NCBI RefSeq assembly: GCF_017798205.1
Contig: NZ_CP060010.1
Coordinates: 992,001 to 1,056,000 of the forward strand
Direction: 5' to 3'
Length of the DNA stretch: 64,000 nt
DNA from: Cognatishimia activa
Lineage (GTDB): Bacteria; Pseudomonadota; Alphaproteobacteria; Rhodobacterales; Rhodobacteraceae
Part shown: positions 25,346 through 33,366 of the stretch, piece by piece
Numbering within the stretch: position 1 is the stretch's first letter
How the letters are laid out: every line of letters begins with the position of its first letter
Position numbers and translations under genes: made by a program
The notes under the pieces: generated by a model
The model's database searches: none
The model's input: the letters and a program-made list of their open reading frames with translations, nothing else
What the model was told of the DNA's origin: nothing

Positions 25346-26191
25346 CTATTGTTTTTTTCTTTGGGACGGGTGCCAGAAGGTCACGGCCTTCTCGACAAGG
25401 GCAACCCCTCCATAAAATGCCGAGCCCGCGAGAGCGGCGACGACAATCTCTGCCCACACAAGGTCAAGGGCGAGCTGCCCGACGCTGGTGGAAATTCTAA
25501 ATCCCATGCCTTTGATGGGAGAGCCGAAGAACTCGGCCACGATTGCCCCGATCAGCGCCAGGGTGGTGCCGATTTTGAGGCCGTTGAAAATAAATGGCAT
25601 AGCCATCGGCAGGCGCAGTTTCAGCAATGTGGTGAGGTGGCCCGCCGCATAGGTACGCATCAAGTCGCGTTGCATAGCCGAACTTTCTTGCAGACCTTGC
25701 ACCGTGTTCACGAGCATCGGGAAGAATACCATGACAACGACGACGGCGGATTTGGACTGCCAGTCAAAGCCGAACCACATCACGAGGATGGGCGCGATGC
25801 CGATGATCGGCAGGGCTGCCATGAAGTTGCCGATGGGCAAAAGGCCGCGTTTCAGAAAGTCGTAGCGATCCACCAAGATCGCCAAAAGGAAGGCCGAGCC
25901 GCAGCCAATGATATATCCACTAAGTGCGCCTTTCACGACCGTTTGCACGAAGTCGACCCAGAGGATGTCGAGTGAGCTCGCAAAGGTCACGGCAATCACG
26001 CTGGGCGCGGGCAGCAGCACCGGTGAAATGTCGAACCCATGCACGAGGCACTCCCAGACAAAGAGCAGCGTTGCCCCAAAAACAGCAGGTGGCAGCAGCG
26101 CATAGATCCCTTTGTTGGGCAGACGCGACAGGCGCACGTTCAAAAGCCATCCCGCGACCCAAGCGATCACTCCGAAAAGAAGCCACATCAT
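25346..26191 (-). CDS. ABC transporter permease (second permease)
   Basis: A 281-residue BPD-type permease with about six membrane helices. The EAA-loop region is QESSAMQRDLMRTYAAGHLTTLLKLRLPMAMPFIFNGLKIGTTLALIGAIVAEFF. It overlaps the first permease gene by four bases. With its partner it forms a heterodimeric channel of the pyrimidine-related importer. The substrate-binding gene follows 29 bases downstream. Confidence 0.88.
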   Translation of the reverse strand: MMWLLFGVIAWVAGWLLNVRLSRLPNKGIYALLPPAVFGATLLFVWECLVHGFDISPVLLPAPSVIAVTFASSLDILWVDFVQTVVKGALSGYIIGCGSAFLLAILVDRYDFLKRGLLPIGNFMAALPIIGIAPILVMWFGFDWQSKSAVVVVMVFFPMLVNTVQGLQESSAMQRDLMRTYAAGHLTTLLKLRLPMAMPFIFNGLKIGTTLALIGAIVAEFFGSPIKGMGFRISTSVGQLALDLVWAEIVVAALAGSAFYGGVALVEKAVTFWHPSQRKKQ

Positions 26192-27048
26192 GCCATGCCC
26201 ATCCTTTTCAAAGAGATACGTTGCAGCATTCCGATAATGCCGACCATCGAGGCCGCAAGGGCTGCGGCCATCAGAAGGGCGGACCAGATCTGAATGGTTT
26301 GACCATAGTAAGACCCGGCCAAGAGGCGCGCACCGAGGCCTGCGACGGCACCCGTGGGCAGCTCTCCGACGATGGCGCCGACAAGGCTCGCGGCCATGCC
26401 GATCTTCATCGAGGTGAAGAGATAGGGCATTGAGGACGGTAGGCGCAGTTTCCAGAATTCCTGCGTGCCGCTGGCGCTCCAGGTTTTCATTTGGTCAAGC
26501 TGCATGGCATCGGGGCTGCGAAGACCTTTGACCATGCCGACAACGATTGGGAAGAAGGACAGATACATCGAGATGATCGCCTTAGGCAGCAACCCCGAGA
26601 TCCCGATGGAATTCAGAACCACAATGATCATCGGTGCGATTGCTAGGATCGGGATGGTTTGACTGGCAATAACCCAAGGCATCACCGTGCGATCCATCAC
26701 ACCGCTGTAGACAATGCCAACGGCCAAAGCGAAGCCCAGCGCCGTACCCAGACCAAAGCCCAGCAACGTGGCCTGCATGGTGATCCAGCTGTGGTAAATC
26801 AGCGAGCGTTTGCTGGTGATTTTCTTTTCGACGGTCGTCTTCCAGATTTCCGCCCCAACCTGATGCGGGGCGGGCAAGCGTGGCTTTTCCTGGCTCCACG
26901 TGTCTGCAATCAGTTCAGACGTTGAAAGCGTCACATCAGCCCGCTTGGCCTTGTCCAAAGCCCAGGCAGAGTTCAGCGCAACAGCCGAGCCATACCAGAT
27001 AACAATCAGCGCCGCGATCATGGTGAGGACTGGGATAATTGATCTCAT
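26188..27048 (-). CDS. ABC transporter permease (first permease)
   Basis: About 286 residues. The ATG at 27048 overlaps the GNAT stop (ATGA) and has GGAG upstream; an ATG at 27057 would extend further into the GNAT gene. The core has SPDAMQLDQMKTWSASGTQEFWKLRLPSSMPYLFTSMKIGMAASLVGAIVGELPTGAVAGLGARLLAGSYYGQ, the EAA loop. A periplasmic-looking segment of about 55 residues (DKAKRADVTLSTSELIADTWSQEKPRLPAPHQVG) separates the first helix from the core. Confidence 0.85.
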   Translation of the reverse strand: MRSIIPVLTMIAALIVIWYGSAVALNSAWALDKAKRADVTLSTSELIADTWSQEKPRLPAPHQVGAEIWKTTVEKKITSKRSLIYHSWITMQATLLGFGLGTALGFALAVGIVYSGVMDRTVMPWVIASQTIPILAIAPMIIVVLNSIGISGLLPKAIISMYLSFFPIVVGMVKGLRSPDAMQLDQMKTWSASGTQEFWKLRLPSSMPYLFTSMKIGMAASLVGAIVGELPTGAVAGLGARLLAGSYYGQTIQIWSALLMAAALAASMVGIIGMLQRISLKRMGMA

Positions 27049-27470
27049 CGCGTCCACTCCATGCGCAATTCACGGATGGTCGAGGGGGGATCGGGATCGA
27101 ATTCTTTGACCGGCTTAAAGCCCTCGCGTTTATAGAACCGTTGCGCGCCTGTGTTTGGAACATGCGTGTTCAGGCTTAGGAAATCGCGGCCCTCTTTCAC
27201 TTTGTTCATCAGCCGCTTGCCGTGCCCCAGCCCCGGCGTGGCGCAGTAAAAGCCCCAGATGTGATTGGCCTCTGCCTCGCAAGACAGATAGGCCTGCACG
27301 GGATCGCCCAGAACCCACATTTCTCGATGCGGCAGGCCTTTGCCGATCATGGCCTCGATCTCTTCTGGGGGTACGTCACGATCCATCCATGGCGTCTCAT
27401 CAATCCACGCGTTTATGATTGCCGCAATCGCTGGCACATCTTCCTGAGTGGGACGACGGACCTCCATCAT
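27045..27470 (-). CDS. GNAT family N-acetyltransferase embedded in the ABC operon
   Basis: About 141 residues. MEVRRPTQEDVPAIAAIINAWIDETPWMDRDVPPEEIEAM is a standard GNAT N-terminus. The acetyl-CoA pyrophosphate loop is ATPGLGHGKRLMNKVKEG (a Q/R-x-x-G-x-G/A variant). NTHVPNTGAQRFYKREGFKPVKEFD is the beta-6/7 end. It lies between the ATPase and first permease genes with overlapping ends, so it is a true operon member. The target is unknown; acetylation of beta-alanine-like amines or of a protein are possibilities. Confidence 0.83.
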   Translation of the reverse strand: MMEVRRPTQEDVPAIAAIINAWIDETPWMDRDVPPEEIEAMIGKGLPHREMWVLGDPVQAYLSCEAEANHIWGFYCATPGLGHGKRLMNKVKEGRDFLSLNTHVPNTGAQRFYKREGFKPVKEFDPDPPSTIRELRMEWTR

Positions 27471-28246
27471 CACACCTCATGTCCTGCACGCAGACCGTCG
27501 CGGACGCGATGCGCGATTTCGATGAATTCTTTGCTGTCGCGGATATCTAGTGGCCGCTCCTTGGGCAGAGTGCTTTCGATCACATCGGTGATCCGGCCCG
27601 GGCGCGGAGACATCACGACGATCTTGGTTGAGAGATAAACAGCCTCGGGGATCGAGTGGGTCACAAAGCCGATGGTTTTGCCGGTGCGTGCCCAGAGCGC
27701 GAGCAACTGCTCATTTAGGTGATCGCGCACGATTTCGTCCAAAGCGCCGAAGGGTTCATCCATCAACAGGATATCCGCATCGAAGCTCAGCGACCGCGCA
27801 ATCGACGCCCGCTGCTGCATGCCGCCCGAGAGCTGCCACGGGAATTTCTTACCGAAGTCTTCCAGTTCGACCAGCTCGAGCACCTCTTTCACGCGACGCT
27901 CTTGCTCGGCCTTGTCCATGCCCATGATTTCCAAGGGCAGCTTGATGTTGCCGGCAATCGTGCGCCAGGGGTAAAGGCCTGCCGCCTGAAAGACATAGCC
28001 ATACGCCCGCGCACGGCGCGCCTCGTCTGGGGACATCCCGTTCACAGTCAGCGACCCGCCCGTCGGAGTCTCAAGTGCCGCCACGCAGCGCAGGAATGTG
28101 GTTTTGCCACAGCCTGACGGGCCAATGAACGACACGAAGTCTCCCTTGTTGATTTCAAGATCCACGTTCTTCAGCGCGTGCACCGGGCCGTCGTTGGTCT
28201 CAAATGTCAGGTCCAGCGCCTCGGCGCGGATCACGGCATCTGTCAT
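27470..28246 (-). CDS. ABC transporter ATP-binding protein
   Basis: A 258-residue ATPase of the nitrate/taurine-type importers. It has Walker A GPSGCGKTTFLRCV, signature LSGGMQQRASIARSL, Walker B DILLMDEPFGALD and the H-loop FVTHSIPEAVYLSTKIVVMSPRPGRI. The start is placed at 28246 because AGGGGGAACT directly precedes it. It energises the two adjacent permeases. Confidence 0.92.
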   Translation of the reverse strand: MTDAVIRAEALDLTFETNDGPVHALKNVDLEINKGDFVSFIGPSGCGKTTFLRCVAALETPTGGSLTVNGMSPDEARRARAYGYVFQAAGLYPWRTIAGNIKLPLEIMGMDKAEQERRVKEVLELVELEDFGKKFPWQLSGGMQQRASIARSLSFDADILLMDEPFGALDEIVRDHLNEQLLALWARTGKTIGFVTHSIPEAVYLSTKIVVMSPRPGRITDVIESTLPKERPLDIRDSKEFIEIAHRVRDGLRAGHEV

Positions 28247-28300
28247 AGTTCCCCCTGTCGCAGATTTCGCGAGCATGTTTTCGCCCTTTGGGCTGTCGTT

Positions 28301-29755
28301 CTATACCCCGGTGGCCGGAATGCCTGTGCGCTGCACAGGACGGGGCGCGGTGAGATCTTTCCAGGTCGAAAGGGCTTTGTTCACGGTGCCGTTCGCGTCA
28401 CGGGACACGAACTTGCCATGGCCCTCTTGGGTTTTGATTTCCCCGTCCGCGACCGCGACCTGTCCACGGGTCAAGGTATAGCGCGGCAGGCCTTTGACGT
28501 GCTTGCCTTCGAACACATTGTAGTCGATCGCAGACTGTTGGCTTCCAGCCGTAATGGTCTTTTCCTTCTCAGGGTCCCAGACCACGAGGTCTGCATCCGC
28601 ACCCACCAAAACAGCGCCCTTCGTCGGATAGCAATTCAGGATCTTGGCGATATTGGTCGACGTCACAGCCACAAATTCATTCGGCGTCAGACGACCTGTC
28701 GCGACGCCGTGCGTCCAGAGCATCGGCATCCGGTCTTCAAGGCCTCCGGTGCCATTCGGGATCTTGGAGAAATCGCCAACGCCATAGCGTTTCTGCTCTG
28801 TCGTGAAGGCACAGTGGTCTGTGGCAACCACACTCAGAGACCCCGATTGCAGGCCCGCCCAAAGCGATTCCTGATGCCGCGCATCCCGGAACGGAGGCGA
28901 CATCACACGGCGCGCGGCATGGTCCCAATCATCGACGAAGTATTCCCGCTCATCCAAGGTCAGGTGCTGAATCAGAGGCTCGCCCCAAACCCGTTTCCCC
29001 TGTTGACGCGCGCGGCGGATCGCTTCGTGGGCCTCTTCGCAGGAAGTATGCACTACATAGAGCGGCACGCCCGCCATGTCGGCGATCATAATGGCGCGAT
29101 TTGTGGCCTCTCCTTCGACCTGGCTGGGGCGCGAATAGGCGTGGCCTTCGGGGCCGGTGTTGCCTTCGGCGATCAGTTTTGCGGTGAGTTCTGCAACCAC
29201 GTCTCCGTTTTCGGCATGGACCATGGCGATGGCACCAAGTTCGGAGAGGCGGTTGAAGGAAGCAAAGAGCTCGTCATCATTGACCATCAACGCGCCTTTG
29301 TAGGCGAGGAAATGTTTGAACGTATTGATGCCGCGCTGCTGAACCACGGTCTGCATGTCGTTAAAGACCTGCTCGCCCCACCATGTGACCGCCATGTGGA
29401 AGGAGTAATCGCAATTCGCGCGGGTGGATTTATTATCCCAACGTTTGATCGCGTCCAGAAGGCTCTCACCCTGATTTGGCAGGCAGAAATCGACCACCAT
29501 CGTGGTGCCGCCAGCCAGTCCAGCGCGAGTGCCGGATTCAAAATCATCGCTGGAATAGGTACCCATGAATGGCATTTCCAAATGCACATGCGGATCGATA
29601 CCGCCGGGCATCACATAACAGCCTGTAGCGTCCAATTCTTCGTTTCCAGACAAACCCTTACCGATTTCTGTGATCACGCCGTTTTCGATAAGAACATCGG
29701 CCTCATAGGTCAGATCTGCGGTGACGATTGTACCGTTCTTAATAACTGTCGACAT
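28301..29755 (-). CDS. Dihydropyrimidinase (D-hydantoinase)
   Basis: A 484-residue cyclic amidohydrolase that opens dihydrouracil or dihydrothymine to N-carbamoyl-beta-amino acids. The metal ligands are in MPGGIDPHVHLEMPF, and the carbamylated lysine is in INTFKHFLAYKGALM. VHTSCEEAHEAIRRARQQGKRVWGEPLIQHL and VATDHCAFTTEQKRYGVGDFSKIPNGTGGLEDRM are family blocks. AAGGGAG lies upstream of the ATG. It heads the ABC importer operon and stands near PreTA and ureidopropionase, making the reductive pyrimidine pathway complete. Confidence 0.92.
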   Translation of the reverse strand: MSTVIKNGTIVTADLTYEADVLIENGVITEIGKGLSGNEELDATGCYVMPGGIDPHVHLEMPFMGTYSSDDFESGTRAGLAGGTTMVVDFCLPNQGESLLDAIKRWDNKSTRANCDYSFHMAVTWWGEQVFNDMQTVVQQRGINTFKHFLAYKGALMVNDDELFASFNRLSELGAIAMVHAENGDVVAELTAKLIAEGNTGPEGHAYSRPSQVEGEATNRAIMIADMAGVPLYVVHTSCEEAHEAIRRARQQGKRVWGEPLIQHLTLDEREYFVDDWDHAARRVMSPPFRDARHQESLWAGLQSGSLSVVATDHCAFTTEQKRYGVGDFSKIPNGTGGLEDRMPMLWTHGVATGRLTPNEFVAVTSTNIAKILNCYPTKGAVLVGADADLVVWDPEKEKTITAGSQQSAIDYNVFEGKHVKGLPRYTLTRGQVAVADGEIKTQEGHGKFVSRDANGTVNKALSTWKDLTAPRPVQRTGIPATGV

Positions 29756-29856
29756 GGCTACACACTCCCTTAGGTGTTGGCAAATTGCGCTGAGTAACGG
29801 GCGTTTAAGAAATTTCTGACATCGTAACGCTCAACAGAGTTTTGCAGGCGGAATCG

Positions 29857-30579
29857 ATGACACGACGATGGATAATGGCCAGTTTTCTGGGGCTGATCTT
29901 GTCTTTGATGGTGCCCCGCATCGCGGTGGCAGAAGACTGGCTCTTGGTGGAAACGCGCAAGGTGCCAGGCAGTTGCGCGCATCCGCTGCTTTGCTTGCCA
30001 AAATCCGAGTTGGCCTCGCGCCATTTGCTGAAGCTCACGCGTAAAAACCAAAACAGCTTCTTTGGCTTTTTGAAATCTGTTGCCAGTGTCAGCGGCATTC
30101 CCGATGCGGCTGTGGCCGGGCTGCATCCTCCCGAACCCCAAGCGCTGCACAAACTGGACCTCGCGCCCAAACTGCGCCCGCTTGTTGATCACCCCGGCGT
30201 CTATTTTGACACGGTAAAACTGGATGAGGGCGAGGTTACCGCGGAGTTTTCGGAGTATGTCAAACGCAAGCTGGGGGCCCTTGGGCTGAAGTTTCTGACC
30301 GAAGAAGAATGGGAGGCCACGCCGGGCAAGCCGACCCTCTCGATCCGCTATGCCGCGCGACTTGAGTCCGCTGGGTGCATCGTGCCCTTTTCTGTCTCTA
30401 TGACCCTCAAAGAAGAGGTCGTTCTGGTGCGTGACCCAAGCCAGAAAATCAGCGCGACGATCTGGACTTATTCGCGCCGACAGAATCTTGCGAATACGAA
30501 CTACGGCCCCACTAATTCGCTTTGGGAGATCGTTGCGAAATTCGAAAAGGACTGGCGCGAAGCGAATAGCGCTGGCTGA
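29857..30579 (+). CDS. Secreted protein of unknown function
   Basis: About 240 residues, plus strand, set between two minus-strand pathway genes. The N-terminus MTRRWIMASFLGLILSLMVPRIAVAED is a signal peptide. The mature protein has two cysteines near SCAHPLLCLPKSELA and a YFDTVKLDEGEVTAEFSEYVKRKLGALGLKFLTEEEWEATPGKPTLSIRYAARLESAGCIVPFSVSMTLKEEVVL core, predicted to be beta-rich. AGGCGGA precedes the ATG. I do not recognise the family. Opposite orientation argues against a direct role in pyrimidine breakdown. Confidence 0.65.
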   Translation: MTRRWIMASFLGLILSLMVPRIAVAEDWLLVETRKVPGSCAHPLLCLPKSELASRHLLKLTRKNQNSFFGFLKSVASVSGIPDAAVAGLHPPEPQALHKLDLAPKLRPLVDHPGVYFDTVKLDEGEVTAEFSEYVKRKLGALGLKFLTEEEWEATPGKPTLSIRYAARLESAGCIVPFSVSMTLKEEVVLVRDPSQKISATIWTYSRRQNLANTNYGPTNSLWEIVAKFEKDWREANSAG

Positions 30580-30623
30580 TCTTTGGCCAGAAGCGGACAC
30601 GATATGATCAGCCAAACTGCGCA

Positions 30624-31874
30624 TCAGCTGACGATTTCGGCCGTCTCTAGTACGGCATGCATCAAGACATCCGCACCTGCCGCAGCCCATTCTTTGGAAA
30701 TTTCCTCGGCTTCATTGTGAGACAGGCCATCCACACAGGGACACATGATCATTGCCGTGGGCGCGACATCGTTGATCCAACACGCATCATGCCCAGCGCC
30801 GCTGACGATATCCATATGGGAATACCCCAGGCGTTCAGCCGCATCGCGGATTGACCCAACCAGCGTTTCGTCAAACGCTGGGGGATCGAATTGACCGACG
30901 ATCTCGCAGGAAAATTCCACTCCAATGTCCTCACAAAGCTTTGGCGCTTTCTCCATGAGTTCTTCTGCCATCGCGTTGAGCTTGTCCAAAAGATGCGTCC
31001 GCATATCGACGGTAAAGACGACCTTGCCCGGTATGATGTTGCGCGAGTTTGGATAAACGTCGATGTGACCGATCGCTCCAACTGCGTTGGGCTGGTTCTT
31101 CATCGCGATTTCTTGCACGAGCTCGGTAATCAGGGCGAGGCCTCGCCCTGCGTTCTTGCGCATGCTCATGGGGGTCGATCCGGTGTGGCTTTCTTTGCCC
31201 GTCACCGTGCATTCGATCCAGCGCAGGCCCTGTCCGTGGGTCACGACGCCAATATCCTTGTTTTCGGCCTCTAGGATCGGCCCCTGTTCGATGTGCAATT
31301 CAAACATCGCATGCATCTTGCGCGCGCCGACTTCTTCGTCGCCAACCCAGCCAATGCGTGCCAATTCGTCACCAAATCGTTTGCCCTCAGCATCAACGCG
31401 GTCATAGGCCCAATCCTGCGTGTGTTTGCCCGCGAATACACCGGACGCCAGCATCGCGGGGGCAAACCGCGTGCCCTCCTCATTCGTCCAGTTGGTCACA
31501 ACAATCGGATGTTTCGTCTTGATCCCAAGGTCATTCATCGTGCGGATCGCTTCGAGGCCACCTAGGACGCCAAGTACCCCATCGTACTTGCCGCCCGTGG
31601 GCTGGGTATCCAAATGCGAGCCGACATAGACCGGCAGCGCCTCTGGATCCTCGCCAGCGCGGGTTGCAAACATATTGCCCATGGTGTCCACCCCCATGGT
31701 CATGCCTGCAGCCTCGCACCATTCCTGAAACAGGGCACGCCCTGTCGCGTCGTCATCAGTCAGAGTTTGGCGATTGTTGCCGCCTGCGATGCCGGGACCA
31801 ATCTTGGCCATCTCCATCAAGCTGTCCCACAGCCGATCCCCGTTGATCTTCAGGTTTTCCCCTGGAACCGCCAT
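30624..31874 (-). CDS. Zn-dependent amidohydrolase, probable N-carbamoyl-beta-alanine amidase
   Basis: A 416-residue M20-family hydrolase of the allantoate amidohydrolase / beta-ureidopropionase group. Metal-binding landmarks are PVYVGSHLDTQPTGGKYDGVLGVLGGLEAIR, VVTNWTNEEGTRFAPAMLASGVF, FELHIEQGPILE and GAGHDACWINDVAPTAMIMCP. The dimerisation-domain motif is TGKESHTGSTPMSMRKNAGRG. With dihydropyrimidinase and PreTA beside it, it should hydrolyse N-carbamoyl-beta-alanine to beta-alanine, CO2 and ammonia. GGAGGG precedes the ATG. The specific name rests on context; allantoate amidase has the same fold. Confidence 0.87.
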   Translation of the reverse strand: MAVPGENLKINGDRLWDSLMEMAKIGPGIAGGNNRQTLTDDDATGRALFQEWCEAAGMTMGVDTMGNMFATRAGEDPEALPVYVGSHLDTQPTGGKYDGVLGVLGGLEAIRTMNDLGIKTKHPIVVTNWTNEEGTRFAPAMLASGVFAGKHTQDWAYDRVDAEGKRFGDELARIGWVGDEEVGARKMHAMFELHIEQGPILEAENKDIGVVTHGQGLRWIECTVTGKESHTGSTPMSMRKNAGRGLALITELVQEIAMKNQPNAVGAIGHIDVYPNSRNIIPGKVVFTVDMRTHLLDKLNAMAEELMEKAPKLCEDIGVEFSCEIVGQFDPPAFDETLVGSIRDAAERLGYSHMDIVSGAGHDACWINDVAPTAMIMCPCVDGLSHNEAEEISKEWAAAGADVLMHAVLETAEIVS

Positions 31875-31920
31875 CTTAACCCTCCACCGAAAACATCAAA
31901 CATACACTTGTCTGAAAAAG

Positions 31921-31975
31921 TTCCTGACCATATGGTCAAGAAGAGGTCACCATATGTTGACTAACCGGTCAAGAT
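31921..31975. promoter_or_regulatory. RutR-like operators between amidase and TetR genes
   Basis: TGACCATATGGTCA at 31925-31938 is a perfect 14-bp palindrome matching the E. coli RutR consensus TTGACCANNTGGTCAA in its core. A second, imperfect site TTGACTAACCGGTCAA lies at 31957-31972. They stand between the divergent ureidopropionase and first TetR genes, so one element can control both. The consensus is established knowledge; occupancy here is inferred. Confidence 0.7.
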
Positions 31976-31985
31976 TTTTTTCAGG

Positions 31986-32630
31986 ATGAATCCCCCCATG
32001 GCGCAAGCAAAACGCGCAAGCAGCAAAAAAGAGCGTCGCCAGGAAAGCGAAACGCTTATTTTGGCAGCAGCAGAAAAAGTCTTTGCCGAAGCAGGTTATG
32101 GCGGTGCCACAATGCAACTGATCGCTGATCTGGCGGGTCTGCCAAAGGCCAACCTGCACTATTACTTCCCGACCAAAGAAGCGCTTTATCGTCAGGTGGT
32201 TGAAAACATTTTTCAGATCTGGCTTGAAGCTGCGGATGCCTTCGACGAAGCGGATGGTCCTCGAGAGGGATTGGGCGCTTATATCGACGCAAAGATGGAG
32301 ATCAGCAGACGCCAGCCCGCAGGCTCCAAGGTTTGGGCCTTTGAGGTCATGCACCGCGCACCTATCATTCAGGATTATTTGGAAACCACTTTGATGGAGT
32401 GGACGAAAGGGCGGGCTCAGCTGATCCAGGGCTGGATCGAAGAAGGCCTTATGGACCCGATTGATCCGCAGATTCTCTTGAATATGATTTGGGCCACGAC
32501 CCAGCACTATGCGGATTTCAGCCACCAAATCGAGGTCCTGAACGGCAGCGAACCCCTGTCGGATGAACAGTGGGCTGCCGCCAAAACGGATGTGAAAAAC
32601 ATCATTCTAAAGGGTTTGGGCGTCAAATAA
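31986..32630 (+). CDS. TetR family regulator, RutR-like (copy 1)
   Basis: About 214 residues. The HTH is ETLILAAAEKVFAEAGYGGATMQLIADLAGLPKANLHYYFPTKEALYRQVVENIFQIW. The C-terminal domain contains LLNMIWATTQHYADFSHQIEVLNG, the block shared with E. coli RutR (MIWASTQHYADF). RutR proteins sense uracil or thymine and control pyrimidine use. Either ATG 31986 or the in-frame ATG 31998 could start the protein. It is divergent from ureidopropionase across the operator pair and followed 59 bases later by a second RutR-like gene. Confidence 0.85.
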   Translation: MNPPMAQAKRASSKKERRQESETLILAAAEKVFAEAGYGGATMQLIADLAGLPKANLHYYFPTKEALYRQVVENIFQIWLEAADAFDEADGPREGLGAYIDAKMEISRRQPAGSKVWAFEVMHRAPIIQDYLETTLMEWTKGRAQLIQGWIEEGLMDPIDPQILLNMIWATTQHYADFSHQIEVLNGSEPLSDEQWAAAKTDVKNIILKGLGVK

Positions 32631-32689
32631 CGCGTCTGGACCCCGCGCCAAAGCTCACTTAGGCTAAAGAATGAGACAAGAGACTTTCT

Positions 32690-33307
32690 ATGGCGCCGAA
32701 CGAGCAGACAGCTAAGAAACCAAGCCGCATTCAGCTTCGCAACCGGAGTAAAATTCTGGAAGCGGCCCTGGATGTGTTTTCGACGCATGGATATCGTGGT
32801 TCAACGCTTGATCAGATCGCCGAGGCCGCGGGCCTGTCTAAGCCCAACATCCTCTATTACTTTGACGGCAAAGAAGAGATCTTTGTCACGTTGCTGGGCA
32901 GCCTCGTAGATCAATGGATCGAGCCTCTGCGCCAGATTGATCCCGACGGCGAGCCCCTGGAAGAAATCCGCCGCTATGTTGCTCGCAAAGTACAGATGTC
33001 CAAAGACATGGAGCGTGAAAGCCGTTTGTTTGCGAACGAGATCCTGCAAGGTGCACCACGGATTGGCGAGCATTTGTCTGGCGACCTGCAAGAGTTGTTT
33101 ACGCGCACGACGGGCATTTTAACGGCATGGATGGACCAAGGGAAAATTGCCCAGGTGGATCCAGAACACCTGCTCTATTCCATCTGGGCGACAACGCAGC
33201 ATTACGCGGATTTCAGGTCGCAGATTGATATGCTGTCTGGCCACGGAAAGATCGATAGTGCGGACGCTTTTCTTGACCAGCTCTACGTCAAACTTCTGAC
33301 CCCTTAA
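32690..33307 (+). CDS. rutR: TetR family regulator, RutR-like (copy 2)
   Basis: A 205-residue protein with the HTH NRSKILEAALDVFSTHGYRGSTLDQIAEAAGLSKPNILYYFDGKEEIF. The RutR C-terminal domain has ESRLFANEILQGAPRIGEHLSGDLQELF and HLLYSIWATTQHYADFRSQIDMLSG. It is closer to E. coli RutR than copy 1, including SKxNxLYYF and RLFxxExLxGAP. It is convergent with preA. Two paralogues in tandem suggests division of ligand sensing, or one for uracil and one for downstream intermediates. Confidence 0.82.
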   Translation: MAPNEQTAKKPSRIQLRNRSKILEAALDVFSTHGYRGSTLDQIAEAAGLSKPNILYYFDGKEEIFVTLLGSLVDQWIEPLRQIDPDGEPLEEIRRYVARKVQMSKDMERESRLFANEILQGAPRIGEHLSGDLQELFTRTTGILTAWMDQGKIAQVDPEHLLYSIWATTQHYADFRSQIDMLSGHGKIDSADAFLDQLYVKLLTP

Positions 33308-33312
33308 AATAG

Positions 33313-33340
33313 GAAAGCCGACCCAAAAGGGCCGACTTTC
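33313..33340 (-). terminator. Hairpin terminator between rutR-like gene and preA
   Basis: GAAAGCCGACCC (33313-33324), an AAAA loop and GGGCCGACTTTC (33329-33340) form a 12-bp stem with two G-T pairs. On the minus strand it is followed by CTATTTT. It stands between convergent genes and can stop transcription of preA and perhaps also of the TetR gene. Confidence 0.6.
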
Positions 33341-33366
33341 TCAGGGTTGGGAAAGTGGGGTTAACC

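Noticed and set aside
28178-29773. 531-codon open frame on the plus strand opposite the dihydropyrimidinase gene
   Set aside because: Its sequence is arginine/histidine-rich without domain motifs and is fully antisense to a strong family match; it is a GC-driven shadow frame.
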